A DNA stretch of 64,000 nt from Sediminicoccus sp. KRV36 (lineage in GTDB: Bacteria; Pseudomonadota; Alphaproteobacteria; Acetobacterales; Acetobacteraceae), in the NCBI RefSeq assembly GCF_023243115.1, contig NZ_CP085081.1, positions 2,666,001-2,730,000 of the forward strand, in the 5' to 3' direction. Under the pieces are notes generated by a model. It was not told the origin of the DNA, searched no databases, and was given only the letters and a program-made list of their open reading frames with translations. Of the stretch, positions 7,638 through 16,612 are shown one piece after another. Each line of letters starts with the position of its first letter. Position 1 is the stretch's first letter. The position numbers and the translations under genes are program-made.

Positions 7638-9563
7638 GTGCGCCGTCGCGTGGGCGCCATGTTGCGCCCGCCGCCGCAGCTCACCGTCTCGGAATGGGCC
7701 GAGCGGCACCGCATGCTCGGCAGCCGCGCATCTGCCGAGCCAGGCCCCTGGCGCACCAGCCGCACGCCCTACCTGAAGGACGTGATGGACGCGCTGTCGG
7801 CGGTGCATCCGGCACGGCGCGTCGTCTTCATGAAGGGCGCACAGGTCGGCGCCACGGAAAGCGGCAACAATTGGCTCGGCTACATCATGCACCACGTGCC
7901 GGCGCCCGCGCTGGCGGTGCAGCCGACCGTGGAACTGGCCAAGCGCTTCTCGCGCCAGCGCATCGACCCGCTGCTGGAGGAGACTCCGGCGCTACGGGAG
8001 CGCGTCGCCCCGGCCCGCGCGCGCGACAGCGGCAACACCATGCTGTCGAAGGAATTCCCTGGCGGCATCCTGGTGCTGACGGGCGCCAACAGCGCGGTCG
8101 GGCTGCGCTCGATGACGGCGCGGTTCCTGTTCCTCGACGAGGTGGACGCCTATCCCGGCGACGTTGCCGGCGAGGGTGACCCGATTGCCCTGGCCGAGGC
8201 GCGCGCTCGAACCTTCGGGTGGCGGCGCAAGGCCTTCCTGGTCAGCACGCCGACCATCGCCGGCCGCAGCCGGATCGAGCGGGAATACCTGGCCTCCGAC
8301 CAGCGGCGGTTCTTTGTGCCGTGCCAAGCCTGCGGCGAGATGCAGTGGCTGCGCTTCGAACGGCTGGTCTGGGAGAAGGCAGCGCCCGAGACAGCGCGGT
8401 ATCATTGCACCGCCTGCGACCACCCCATGCAGGAGCACGACAAGACGGCGATGCTCGGCGGCGGTGAGTGGCGCGCGACGGCCGAGGGCCAGGATCCGCA
8501 TACCATCGGCTTCCACATCTCGGCGCTGTACTCGCCGGTGGGCTGGCTCTCCTGGGAGCAGATCGCCCGGGATTGGGATGCCGCCCAGGGCAAGCCCGAG
8601 GACATCAAGACCTTCAAGAACACGGTTCTGGGCGAGACCTGGCAGGAGCAGGGCGAGGCGCCGGATTGGGAGCGGCTCGTGGAGCGCCGCGAGGATTTCG
8701 CGATGGGCGTGGTGCCGCCCGGGGCGCTCGTGCTGACCGCCGGCGTCGACGTCCAGGACGATCGCCTGGAATGCGACGTCTGGGGCTGGGCGGAGGGCTT
8801 CTCGTCCTGGCTGGTGGATCACGTCGTGATCCAGGGCAGTCCGCGGGATCGCGAACCCTGGGACGAACTGGCCCGGGTGCTGGCGCGCGACTGGCGCCGC
8901 CAGGGTGGCGGCGCGATGCGCATCGCCCGGCTCTGCGTCGACACCGGCGGCCGGGACACCGCCGCCGTCTATGGCCACCTGCGGCGCCTGCGGGATCCGA
9001 GGATCGCGCCCACCAAGGGCATCGACGGCTGGAACAGGGCGCAGCCCGTGCAGGGCCCGACGCCGGTGGATGCGCTGGTCAACGGCCAGAAGCTCCGGCG
9101 TGGCCTCAAGCTCTGGACCGTCTCCGTCTCGACCTGGAAGGCCGACCTGTATCGCCGGCTCTGGCTCGGCCGCGGCGACGCGGAGGAATGGCCGCCCGGC
9201 TGGGTGCATCTGCCGCGCGCGATCGAGGTGGAATGGGTCAAGCAACTGGTCGCGGAGCAGCTGCGCACCACGAAGGATCGGCGCGGCTTTGCCCGGCAGG
9301 AATGGGCCAAGCTGCGGGAACGGAACGAGGCGCTGGACTGCGCCGTGCTCGCCCGTGCGGCGCTCTGGCTACTGGGTGCCGACCGCTACGGCGATCGGTT
9401 CTGGCAGCAGCTGCGCGACCAGATCGCCGATGCCCCGCTCCGGGCGAGCGAAATTCCCGCCGCCGGGAATGTCGCTCTTCAGTCGCCACCACCTGCGCCA
9501 GCCGCATCCGACACCCAGCGCCCGCGTGGCTGGCTCGCGCCGCGGAATGGCTGGCTTCGCTGA
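7638..9563 (+). CDS. Phage terminase large subunit (GpA family)
   Basis: At 641 residues it matches the GpA/lambda-type large subunit. The ATPase half carries a Walker A-like KGAQVGATE at residues 66-74 and a Walker B FLFLDEVDAY with D167-E168. A zinc-ribbon-like CxxC pair of pairs (CQACGEMQW and CTACDHPM) lies at about 224-260, and the C-terminal nuclease half includes TAGVDVQDDRLE and the CVDTGG segment. The protein cuts concatemeric DNA and drives it into the prohead. GTG 7638 is the likely start, since the conserved PPPQLTVSEWAERHR begins about ten residues in; ATG 7659 would be too close to it. Confidence 0.93.
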   Translation: MRRRVGAMLRPPPQLTVSEWAERHRMLGSRASAEPGPWRTSRTPYLKDVMDALSAVHPARRVVFMKGAQVGATESGNNWLGYIMHHVPAPALAVQPTVELAKRFSRQRIDPLLEETPALRERVAPARARDSGNTMLSKEFPGGILVLTGANSAVGLRSMTARFLFLDEVDAYPGDVAGEGDPIALAEARARTFGWRRKAFLVSTPTIAGRSRIEREYLASDQRRFFVPCQACGEMQWLRFERLVWEKAAPETARYHCTACDHPMQEHDKTAMLGGGEWRATAEGQDPHTIGFHISALYSPVGWLSWEQIARDWDAAQGKPEDIKTFKNTVLGETWQEQGEAPDWERLVERREDFAMGVVPPGALVLTAGVDVQDDRLECDVWGWAEGFSSWLVDHVVIQGSPRDREPWDELARVLARDWRRQGGGAMRIARLCVDTGGRDTAAVYGHLRRLRDPRIAPTKGIDGWNRAQPVQGPTPVDALVNGQKLRRGLKLWTVSVSTWKADLYRRLWLGRGDAEEWPPGWVHLPRAIEVEWVKQLVAEQLRTTKDRRGFARQEWAKLRERNEALDCAVLARAALWLLGADRYGDRFWQQLRDQIADAPLRASEIPAAGNVALQSPPPAPAASDTQRPRGWLAPRNGWLR

Positions 9564-9576
9564 GAGGAGGACGACC

Positions 9577-9813
9577 ATGGACCCAACCGTCCTCGCCTGG
9601 GCGCTGGCACAGCCGGCCGGCACCCGCGCCGCCGTCCTGGCCGCGGCCTTCACCGGCGGCACCACGCGCGTCACCTTCGATGGCCGCACCGTGGAGTACC
9701 GATCCCTGGACGAACTCGGCCGGGCTCTATCGGTCCTGCACGCCGCCGAGAACGCTGCCGCGCGCCGCTCCAACGTCACCTTCGCCAGCTTCTCGCGCGA
9801 GGGAACCAGGTGA
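9577..9813 (+). CDS. gpW-like head-tail joining protein
   Basis: A 78-residue protein between terminase and portal, the classic location of lambda gpW homologues. It begins MDPTVLAWALAQ and has the short beta segment TRVTFDGRTVEYRSLDEL typical of this family, which plugs the portal after packaging. A strong GAGAGGAGG ribosome binding site precedes the ATG, and its TGA overlaps the portal ATG (TGATG). Confidence 0.75.
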   Translation: MDPTVLAWALAQPAGTRAAVLAAAFTGGTTRVTFDGRTVEYRSLDELGRALSVLHAAENAAARRSNVTFASFSREGTR

Positions 9814-11303
9814 TGGGCCGGATCCGCGATGCCTGGCACGCCCTTCGTGGCTATGCCGCGGCGCAGGACAGCCGCGCCTCGAGCTGGGCGGCATCGGGAG
9901 GCAGTGCCACGGCAGAGGTCGGCGCGGCCGCACCCACCGTGGCGCGCCGGGCCCGCGACGCCGTGCGCAACGACCCCTACGCTGCCCGCATCGTCGATCT
10001 CTGGACCGGCAACGCTGTCGGTGCCGGCATCACCACCCGCTGGCCGGACAAGCCGCACGCCGAGGCCTGGCGCCGCTGGTCCGACAGCACGGCCTGCGAT
10101 GCCGAGGGCCGGCTCGACCTGTATGGCCTGCAGGCCCTGGTCATGCGCGCCGTCGTCGAGAGCGGGGAATGCTTCGTCCGCCTGCTGCCGGCCGACGTCA
10201 CGCCGGCCAATCCGATCGGACTGCGGCTCCAGGTGCTGGAGAGCGACCACCTCGACACGGCGCGGCAGGGAGTCCTTGAGGGCGTCCCCACCCTGCAGGG
10301 CATCGGCCTCGGCGAGGCGGGGGAGCCGGTCGGCTATTGGCTGCATCGCGTGCACCCCGGCGCGTCCTGGGTGCTGCCGGGCGGCGCCACCTGGTTGAGC
10401 AGCCAGCGCGTGCCGGCGCGCGACGTGCTGCACATCTATCGCAAGCGCCGGCCGGGCCAGCTGCGCGACGTCTCCTGGCTCGCCCCGGTGCTGACCCGGC
10501 TGCGCGATCTCGGCGACTACGAGGCCGCGCTGCTGATGAAGGCCAAGATCGAGGCCTGCCTGGCCGCGGTCGTCTCCGAGGATGGCGACGACGCCATGAC
10601 CGGCCCGGCGTCGGGCCTGCTCCGCGACGCGCAGGGCCGCACGGTGGAGAGCTTCGAACCCGGCATGATCCTGTATCGCCGCGGCATGGGCAGCGTGGAG
10701 GTAGTGAATCCCTCCGGTGGTGGATCGCACGCGGCCTTCGCACGGCGCGCGCTGGAAGCTTCCGCCGTCGGTGCCGGCCTGACCTACGACCAGGTCGCCG
10801 GCGATCTCACCCAGGCGAACTACTCCTCGCTGCGGGCCGGCAAGATCGAGTTTCGCCGGCTCTGCGAGCAGGTCCAGTACGGCATGCTGATCCCGATGCT
10901 GGTGCGGCCGATCGCGGATCGCTTCCACGCGCAGGGCGCGCTGCTCGGGCTGTGGGGTGCCGAGGTTCCGGACGGCCTGTCGCACGTCCCGCCCGCGCAC
11001 GAGATGATCGACCCGCTCAAGGACACCACGGCGCTGATCGCGCAGGTCCGCGCGGGCTTCGTGCCGCAGCCCGAGGCCGTCGGCGCCTTCGGCTACGACT
11101 TCCGCCAGGTGGTCGAGATGATCCGCGAGGCCAATGCCCTGCTCGACGAGGCTGGCCTATCGCTCGACAGCGATCCGCGCCGCGTCGCCAAATCCGGCGC
11201 CGCGCAGGACGCAGCCCAGCTCGCCGCCATCGAGATTGCCGCCACCGGTGCCGCCTCGCCCCGCGCCGAGCCGCCCACCACTTCCCCAGGAGCCACACCA
11301 TGA
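9813..11303 (+). CDS. Lambda-family phage portal protein
   Basis: The 497-residue product shows the lambda portal pattern: ARRARDAVRNDPYAARIVDLWTGNAVG near residue 45, LQVLESDHLDT near 140, VLHIYRKRRPGQLRDVSWLAPV near 205, and the central DQVAGDLTQANYSS motif near 330. Twelve copies would form the DNA-entry vertex. It is translationally coupled upstream (TGATG) and downstream (ATGA overlap at 11300). The Ala/Pro-rich C-terminus is variable in the family. A GTG immediately before the ATG is an equivalent start. Confidence 0.92.
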   Translation: MGRIRDAWHALRGYAAAQDSRASSWAASGGSATAEVGAAAPTVARRARDAVRNDPYAARIVDLWTGNAVGAGITTRWPDKPHAEAWRRWSDSTACDAEGRLDLYGLQALVMRAVVESGECFVRLLPADVTPANPIGLRLQVLESDHLDTARQGVLEGVPTLQGIGLGEAGEPVGYWLHRVHPGASWVLPGGATWLSSQRVPARDVLHIYRKRRPGQLRDVSWLAPVLTRLRDLGDYEAALLMKAKIEACLAAVVSEDGDDAMTGPASGLLRDAQGRTVESFEPGMILYRRGMGSVEVVNPSGGGSHAAFARRALEASAVGAGLTYDQVAGDLTQANYSSLRAGKIEFRRLCEQVQYGMLIPMLVRPIADRFHAQGALLGLWGAEVPDGLSHVPPAHEMIDPLKDTTALIAQVRAGFVPQPEAVGAFGYDFRQVVEMIREANALLDEAGLSLDSDPRRVAKSGAAQDAAQLAAIEIAATGAASPRAEPPTTSPGATP

Positions 11304-12787
11304 TCCCAGGCGGCTATGACTGGGCCGACGATATGCTCAAGATCAAAAGCATGCGCCGGCGCTTCCGCGACAATTTTGGCGGCGACACCATCAACCCGAC
11401 ACGCTGGGAGGTGCTCGCCACCGGCAGCGGCATGCTCCTCACCATCGCAAATGGCAGCGCGCAGATCTCCACTGGCACCACGCTGGATGATGAGCTGGTC
11501 CTGCTCAGCCGGCAGAGCTTCATGCTGCCGCTGCGCGCGATGGTCGCGCTCAACCTCAGCCAGCGCATCGCCGGCCAGACCGCCTGGCTGGAACTCGTCA
11601 GCGTCACCCCCGAGACCAGCCAGCCCGACGAGCGCAACATCGTCGGCTGGCGCCTGGATGGCATCAGCGCCACGCTCGCGAACTACGAGGTCGGCAGCGA
11701 CGGCGCCCCGCGGCTCGGCACCGCCTCGGGCGTCACCATTCCCACCACCGCCCCGGCCGGCTGGTCGGTGCTGGAACTCGAGCCCAACAGCGACGAATGC
11801 TACTTCCACGGCCGCGCGCTGGACGGCACCGGCCTGCGCGCCAATTCCTACGCCCGCCAGCAGCAGCTGCCCGACCCGGCCGCGCTGTACCGCTTTCGGG
11901 TGCGCGTGCGGAACCGGCAGGTCTTCCACGGCATCTCGGCGGTGGCGAACAACGGCAGCAGCGCGGTCCGCATCACCCGCGCCGCCCATGGCTACGCGAC
12001 CTCGGATTCCGTGACGGTGGCCAATGTCGCCGGCGTGCCGGGGGCCAATGGCACTTTCACCATCACGGTGATCGATGCGAACAACTTCGACCTGGTCGGG
12101 TCGAGTTTCACTGGCGCCTATGTGAACACCGGCTGGGCGACGATCAGCCGCAACCTGGCGCCGGCCAGCAACACCGATCTGCGGCTGCAATTCGTCTCGA
12201 TCTCGGACTACGCCGAACTCACCACCGCGATCACCGCCGGCCGCGCCAATGCGGTCGCCGGCCAGGGGATCGGGGTGAACGTGCTGAGCGCCGCGGCTCC
12301 CGCGCTGAGCGTGGTCGGCGGCCAGGCGCGCAACACGGTCGGCGCCGTGCCGGTTCTGGCCGCGACCGGCTATGCCGCGAATCCCGTGGCGGTCACCACG
12401 GCGCGCGGTGTCGACCTGTTGGCGACGCTGATCGGCGCGATCGTCACCAAGCCCTATGCCATCCCCGAGGCGGACTGGACCTATGCGGGGCCGCTGGCCG
12501 GCATCGCCACCGGCAGCGACACCGCGGTGCAGGCCGCAGGCGGCGCCGGCATCCGCCGCTACGTGACGGGGATGCAGGTGCAGAACGCCAGCGCCACGGC
12601 GACGGAGTTCCAGGTCCGCGACGGCACCACGCCGATCTGGCGCGCGCTGCTGCCGGCGAACCTTGGGCCGACCAACATCGACTTCCCGACCCCGCTGCGC
12701 ACCACGGCCAACGCCGCGCTGAACATCCAGGCGCTGACGGCGGGGGCGGTGGTGATCGCCAACCTCCAGGGCTTCACGGCGCCCTAA
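11300..12787 (+). CDS. Phage structural protein with FCCH-type domain
   Basis: The 495-residue protein begins MIPGGYDWADDMLKIKS and consists of beta-rich segments. Around residues 220-285 it carries a short repeat (ITRAAHGYATSDSVTVANV, then NGTFTITVIDANNFDLVG) that matches the domain databases call 'ubiquitin-activating E1 FCCH', a beta-barrel often found in phage structural proteins with no link to ubiquitin. The C-terminal third, including the ATEFQVRDGTTPIWRA segment, looks like a virion attachment or decoration fold. Insertion between portal and protease is unusual. Likely a virion surface or neck-associated protein; the exact role is unknown. Starts with an ATGA overlap. Confidence 0.6.
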   Translation: MIPGGYDWADDMLKIKSMRRRFRDNFGGDTINPTRWEVLATGSGMLLTIANGSAQISTGTTLDDELVLLSRQSFMLPLRAMVALNLSQRIAGQTAWLELVSVTPETSQPDERNIVGWRLDGISATLANYEVGSDGAPRLGTASGVTIPTTAPAGWSVLELEPNSDECYFHGRALDGTGLRANSYARQQQLPDPAALYRFRVRVRNRQVFHGISAVANNGSSAVRITRAAHGYATSDSVTVANVAGVPGANGTFTITVIDANNFDLVGSSFTGAYVNTGWATISRNLAPASNTDLRLQFVSISDYAELTTAITAGRANAVAGQGIGVNVLSAAAPALSVVGGQARNTVGAVPVLAATGYAANPVAVTTARGVDLLATLIGAIVTKPYAIPEADWTYAGPLAGIATGSDTAVQAAGGAGIRRYVTGMQVQNASATATEFQVRDGTTPIWRALLPANLGPTNIDFPTPLRTTANAALNIQALTAGAVVIANLQGFTAP

Positions 12788-12804
12788 GCCCAGGATTTTC
12801 GCAC

Positions 12805-14913
12805 ATGACCGAACCGATCGAACCGGGCGGGGGCACCCTCGCGCCGGATCGAATGCCCGACGCTGGGCAGTCGATCGTGGCCTGCCGCGCCTTGGCAGCC
12901 CCCGTCACTGTCAACCGCGCCACCCGCACCGTCGAGGTGGTGTGGAGCACGGGCGCCCGGGCCCGCAACTTCGTCCCGCCGCTCGGCCCCATCATCGAGG
13001 AACTCGACATGCGGCCGGAGGCGGTGCGCATGGACGCGCTCCGCTCCGGCCGGGCGCCCGTGCTCGACACCCACCGACGTGCGGGCACGCGCGACGTGCT
13101 GGGCCGCGTCACTGCGGCACGCCTCGAGGCCGGCCGCGGCTACGCCACCTTGCAATTCAGCGGCGCCGATGACGTGGAGCCGGTCTGGCAGCGCATCGCC
13201 GACGGCACGCTGCAGTCGGTGAGTGTCGGCTATCGCGTGCATCGCTATGAGCCGCGGCCCGACGCGGCCACCGGCCAGACCATCCACCGTGCGGTGGATT
13301 GGGAGCCCTACGAGATCTCGATCGTGCCCGTCCCAGTGGACGGCTTCGCCGTGATCCGTGGCGAGGAGCCGCAGGGCGCTCCCGCCATCGCCATCGAACC
13401 CGCCCTGACGGAGGAACCACCCATGAACGAGACGACGCCGGAGACTCCGGCTGCTCCTTCGGCGCCGCCCGCTGCGTCGCCGCCCACCATCCCGCACCAG
13501 GAGGTCCCCGTGACCACGACGCCCACCAGCACCCCGACCACCGCTCCGCACGAGCCGACCCGTGCCGCGCCGCCGGCGCCCGACCTGGACGCGATCCGCG
13601 CCGAGGCGGACCGCGCTGCCGTCGAGCGCATCGCCGCCTACGAGCCGGTGCTGGCCGCCGCCCGCGGCCTGGTCACCCCCGACATGCTCGACGCCATGCG
13701 CGAGGCCGCCATCCGCGACCGCATCTCGCCCGAGGTCCTGCGCGGCCGGCTGTGGGACGCCTTTGCCCAGAGCGCCCCACGCCCCTCCCTTCCAGCCCGC
13801 CCCGAGACCGGTCCCGGCCAGGACGATCCGGCCAGCCTGCTCGACGCCATGGCCGAGGCGCTCGCCGCCCGCTCCATGCCCGGCTACCAGGCGCCCAGCA
13901 CGGGCCCCGGCGCCGGCCGCCACGTCGAATTCATGGGCTGGCGTCCGTCCGACATGATGGGCGAACTGCTCCGCGCCCGCGGCGAGCGGAACATCCCCCG
14001 CAACCCGACCATCCTCGCCGAGCGTGCCTTCCACACTACCTCCGACTTCCCGGCGCTGCTCTCGGCCGCGGCCAACAAGATGCTGCTGGCGGCCTATGCG
14101 CCCGCGCAGCCGACCTACCGGACGCTGTTCCTCCGCCGCGACTTCCGGGACTTCAAGCCGCACCGCCACCTCCGTGTGGGCGATTTCCCGAACCTCGTGG
14201 CGCTGTCGGAGAACGGCGAGATCCAGGCCGGCACCATGTCGGAAAGCCAGGAGCTGGTGTTCCTGCAGACCTTCGCGCGACGCATCCGTGTCACCCGGCA
14301 GATGCTGGTGAACGACGACCTCGGCGCCTTCACCGACTTCGCCTCCATGATCGGCCGGCGCGTGGCCGATTTCGAGAACGCCACGGCCTATGCGCTGGTG
14401 AACAGCGCCACAGGCGACGGCCCCACGCTGGTCACCGGCGCGGCACCGGTCTTTGCCACCGGCGCCGCACGGCTGAACAAGGCCACCGCCGGCACGCTGC
14501 TCGACCTGGGCAATCTTGCGCTGGGGCGTGCGGCGGTGATGCGCCAGCGGACGCTGGACGGGCTGCCCATCGCGGTGGGGTCGCAGATGCGCCTGCTGGT
14601 CGGACCGAACCAGGAGCTCGCCGCCAGGCAGCTCACGGTCTCGGTCCAGGCGACCCAGACCAGCAACGCCAATGTCTATGCCGGCTTCGTCCAGCCGCTG
14701 GTGGAGCCGCTGATTCCGAACAACCGCTGGTACCTGTTCTCCGATCCCTTCGCCGCACCGGTCTACGTCTACGGCTATCTCAACGGCGCCGAGGGGCCGC
14801 AGGTCACCACCGGCAATGTCCAGGGCGTGGATGGCGTCGAGGTCTCGGTGATCTTCGACTTCGGCGTCGGCGCCATCGACTGGCGCGGCGCCTGGTTCAA
14901 CCCGGGCATCTGA
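12805..14913 (+). CDS. Fused prohead protease / HK97-fold major capsid protein
   Basis: One uninterrupted 702-codon frame joins two normally separate functions. Residues about 20-185 form an HK97-type prohead protease: the LDTHRR histidine (H90), the SVSVGY serine (S138 or S140) and the WEPYEISIVPVPVD strand are in the family order. A Pro/Thr-rich linker and helical scaffold-like segment follow (about 205-340), and from about 340 there is an HK97-fold major capsid protein ending in VDGVEVSVIFDFGVGAIDWRGAW. The protease would release mature capsid protein by cutting after the delta-like region. Fusions of this kind are known in some phages. No internal frameshift is needed; an internal ATG at about 13423 could also yield separate capsid chains. 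Confidence 0.88.
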   Translation: MTEPIEPGGGTLAPDRMPDAGQSIVACRALAAPVTVNRATRTVEVVWSTGARARNFVPPLGPIIEELDMRPEAVRMDALRSGRAPVLDTHRRAGTRDVLGRVTAARLEAGRGYATLQFSGADDVEPVWQRIADGTLQSVSVGYRVHRYEPRPDAATGQTIHRAVDWEPYEISIVPVPVDGFAVIRGEEPQGAPAIAIEPALTEEPPMNETTPETPAAPSAPPAASPPTIPHQEVPVTTTPTSTPTTAPHEPTRAAPPAPDLDAIRAEADRAAVERIAAYEPVLAAARGLVTPDMLDAMREAAIRDRISPEVLRGRLWDAFAQSAPRPSLPARPETGPGQDDPASLLDAMAEALAARSMPGYQAPSTGPGAGRHVEFMGWRPSDMMGELLRARGERNIPRNPTILAERAFHTTSDFPALLSAAANKMLLAAYAPAQPTYRTLFLRRDFRDFKPHRHLRVGDFPNLVALSENGEIQAGTMSESQELVFLQTFARRIRVTRQMLVNDDLGAFTDFASMIGRRVADFENATAYALVNSATGDGPTLVTGAAPVFATGAARLNKATAGTLLDLGNLALGRAAVMRQRTLDGLPIAVGSQMRLLVGPNQELAARQLTVSVQATQTSNANVYAGFVQPLVEPLIPNNRWYLFSDPFAAPVYVYGYLNGAEGPQVTTGNVQGVDGVEVSVIFDFGVGAIDWRGAWFNPGI

Positions 14914-14941
14914 TCCCGGCTTTCTTCCCACAACCATGACG

Positions 14942-14979
14942 ACACGCGGGGCGCCCCATCGGGCGCCCTTCGTGTTTCT
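14942..14979 (+). terminator. Intrinsic terminator-like hairpin after the capsid gene
   Basis: ACACG plus GGCGCCC pair with GGGCGCC plus CGTGT around a CATC loop, followed by TTTCT. It lies 29 bases after the capsid stop and just before the decoration gene, where partial termination would keep capsid transcripts most abundant. Confidence 0.65.
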
Positions 14980-14996
14980 GAGGAGCTCCCATCCCC

Positions 14997-15344
14997 ATGC
15001 GCAACTACGTCCAGCCGGGCAACAGCCTGGCCATCGCCGTCCCCTATGCGGGCGGTATCCTCTCCGGCCAGGGCGTCCTGGTCGGTGCGCTGTTCGGCGT
15101 GGCCGCCGTCGATGGCGCGCAAAACGCCGTCATCGAGGCCGCCACCCAGGGCGTGTTCGACATCACGAAGGAACCGGCGCTCGCCATCACCGCCGGCGCC
15201 CGCGTCTTCTGGGACAACACCAACCGGCGCATCACCACCACCGCGGCCGGCAATTTCCAGGTCGGCATCGCCAGCCTGGCGGCGCTGGCCGCGGACACCA
15301 CGGTCCGGGTGTGGCTCAACCGCGTGCCGGCGATCGGCACGTGA
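14997..15344 (+). CDS. DUF2190 family capsid decoration/stabilisation protein
   Basis: The 115-residue protein begins MRNYVQPGNSLAIAVPY and contains the LVGALFGVAA and ITAGARVFWDNTNRRITTTA pattern characteristic of DUF2190, a small beta-rich protein usually coded next to the major capsid protein and thought to trim or stabilise the shell. AGGAG lies seven bases before the ATG. Its TGA overlaps a GTG that probably starts the next gene. Confidence 0.8.
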   Translation: MRNYVQPGNSLAIAVPYAGGILSGQGVLVGALFGVAAVDGAQNAVIEAATQGVFDITKEPALAITAGARVFWDNTNRRITTTAAGNFQVGIASLAALAADTTVRVWLNRVPAIGT

Positions 15345-15994
15345 GCCCGGGCCCCAAGGCGATGGATCCGAAGGCCACGCGGGGCTATCGCAACCGCAAT
15401 CCGGGCAACATCGAGCACGTCCCCGCCAACAAATGGCAGGGGCTGGCTGATCCAGCCTCGGACGGGCGCTTCTGCCGCTTCACCAGCCATGAATTCGGCA
15501 TTCGCGCGCTCGCAGCCCTGCTGGTCACCTACCAGGACCGGCACAAGCTGCGCACGCCACGCGCGATCATCGAGCGGTGGGCGCCCAAGGTGGAGAACGA
15601 CACCGCGGCCTATGTCGCCGTGGTGGCGCGGCGGATCGGGGTCGGGCCGGACGATGCGATCGACCTGCATCGGCACAATCACCTCCGCCCGCTGGTCGAG
15701 GCGATCATCCACCACGAATGCGCCGGGCTGAGCTATCCGGCCGGCGTCATCGATCGGGCGCTCACCCTGGCCGGGGTACCGCCCGCGCCGCCGGTGACGC
15801 TTCGCGAGGTCGCCGCCATCACCGGCACCGGGCGTGGTGCCGTGCTGGTGGGTGCAGCCGGCATTGCCACCGCGGTCGCGCAGGCGGCCCCGGCCATCCA
15901 GGCGCTCGGCACGCTGGCGCCGGCCGTCGCCATCGCGGTCATCGTCGCCGCGGTGGTGGGCGTGCTCGCCTGGCGACTGCGACGACCAGCATGA
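15341..15994 (+). CDS. P5-like structural/muralytic protein with C-terminal membrane segment
   Basis: From residue 10 to about 135 the 217-residue product matches the family annotated as 'structural protein P5': RGYRNRNPGNIE, then KWQGL, RFCRFTSHEFGIRAL, and YVAVVARRIGVGPDDAIDL. These resemble lysozyme-like domains and are probably peptidoglycan-degrading. The last 55 residues are Ala/Val-rich with one clear transmembrane helix ending AWRLRRPA, so the enzyme may be membrane-anchored or act as a combined endolysin/spanin-like protein. GTG 15341 (GTGA overlap with the previous stop) or ATG 15362 may be used. Its place among head genes, rather than at the operon end, is notable. Confidence 0.65.
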   Translation: MSPGPKAMDPKATRGYRNRNPGNIEHVPANKWQGLADPASDGRFCRFTSHEFGIRALAALLVTYQDRHKLRTPRAIIERWAPKVENDTAAYVAVVARRIGVGPDDAIDLHRHNHLRPLVEAIIHHECAGLSYPAGVIDRALTLAGVPPAPPVTLREVAAITGTGRGAVLVGAAGIATAVAQAAPAIQALGTLAPAVAIAVIVAAVVGVLAWRLRRPA

Positions 15995-16299
15995 ACGCCT
16001 TCGCCGCGGCCATGGATGCGTTGGCCGCGGATCCGAACATCGGTGCGGATGCACTCTACCGGGCCGGTGGCACGGGCGCGCCAGTTCCCCTGCGTGTGGT
16101 CAGCTCGGCACCGGACCGGCTCGGCGATGCCTTCGGCACCAGCGTGATCCAGGCCAGCGACGTGCTGACCGTCGCCATCGCCGTGCTGCCAACCGTGGAC
16201 GCCGACGACACCTTCACCCTCGGCGCCGACACCCTGATCGTCCAGCACGCCGAGCGTGATGCCGCCGGCATCGCCTGGCGCGTCTTCTGCCGCCGATAG
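15991..16299 (+). CDS. Head-tail joining (stopper/adaptor-like) protein
   Basis: A 102-residue protein starting by ATGA overlap. The beta-rich sequence (PLRVVSSAPDRLGDAFG, DVLTVAIAVLPTVDADDTFTLGADTL shortened to its core VDADDTFTLG) fits small head-tail connector proteins such as the lambda FII or Gifsy-2 family, coded between capsid and tail genes. It would bridge portal and tail. Assignment rests on size, order and pattern. Confidence 0.6.
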   Translation: MNAFAAAMDALAADPNIGADALYRAGGTGAPVPLRVVSSAPDRLGDAFGTSVIQASDVLTVAIAVLPTVDADDTFTLGADTLIVQHAERDAAGIAWRVFCRR

Positions 16300-16309
16300 G
16301 AGCACCGCC

Positions 16310-16609
16310 ATGATCGATCCGGAGCGCATCGGCAGCATCATCGGCGAGGCGCTGCTCGCCGGCGCGCTCGGTGCGCTCGGCGCCGTCGCGCGGCTGACGT
16401 CGACCGGCCGGCCGATGCTGAGCGGGGCCTTCCTGCTGCATACGCTGGCCGGCGGCAGCCTCGGCACGGGCGCCTGGCTGGTGGCCCGGGCGCTGGAACT
16501 GGACGGCTGGTGGCTGTTCGCTGTCGCCTGGATGGCCGGCACGCTGGGCTATGCCGCGCTGCACGACCTCCTGCTGCGCGTCATAAATCGCCGGCTGGGC
16601 GGGCCGTAA
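16310..16609 (+). CDS. Holin-like small membrane protein
   Basis: The 99-residue product has three predicted hydrophobic helices (about residues 10-30, 38-62 and 66-90) and a short positively charged C-terminus (RVINRRLGGP), the layout of class I/LydA-like holins. AGGAG precedes the ATG. It lies three genes after the P5-like muralytic protein, which supports a lysis role, though a virion membrane function cannot be excluded. Confidence 0.6.
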   Translation: MIDPERIGSIIGEALLAGALGALGAVARLTSTGRPMLSGAFLLHTLAGGSLGTGAWLVARALELDGWWLFAVAWMAGTLGYAALHDLLLRVINRRLGGP

Positions 16610-16612
16610 CCC

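Noticed and set aside
11300..12787. Ubiquitin-pathway function suggested by the FCCH domain name
   Set aside because: FCCH-type repeats are common beta domains in phage structural proteins; no catalytic E1 motifs are present.
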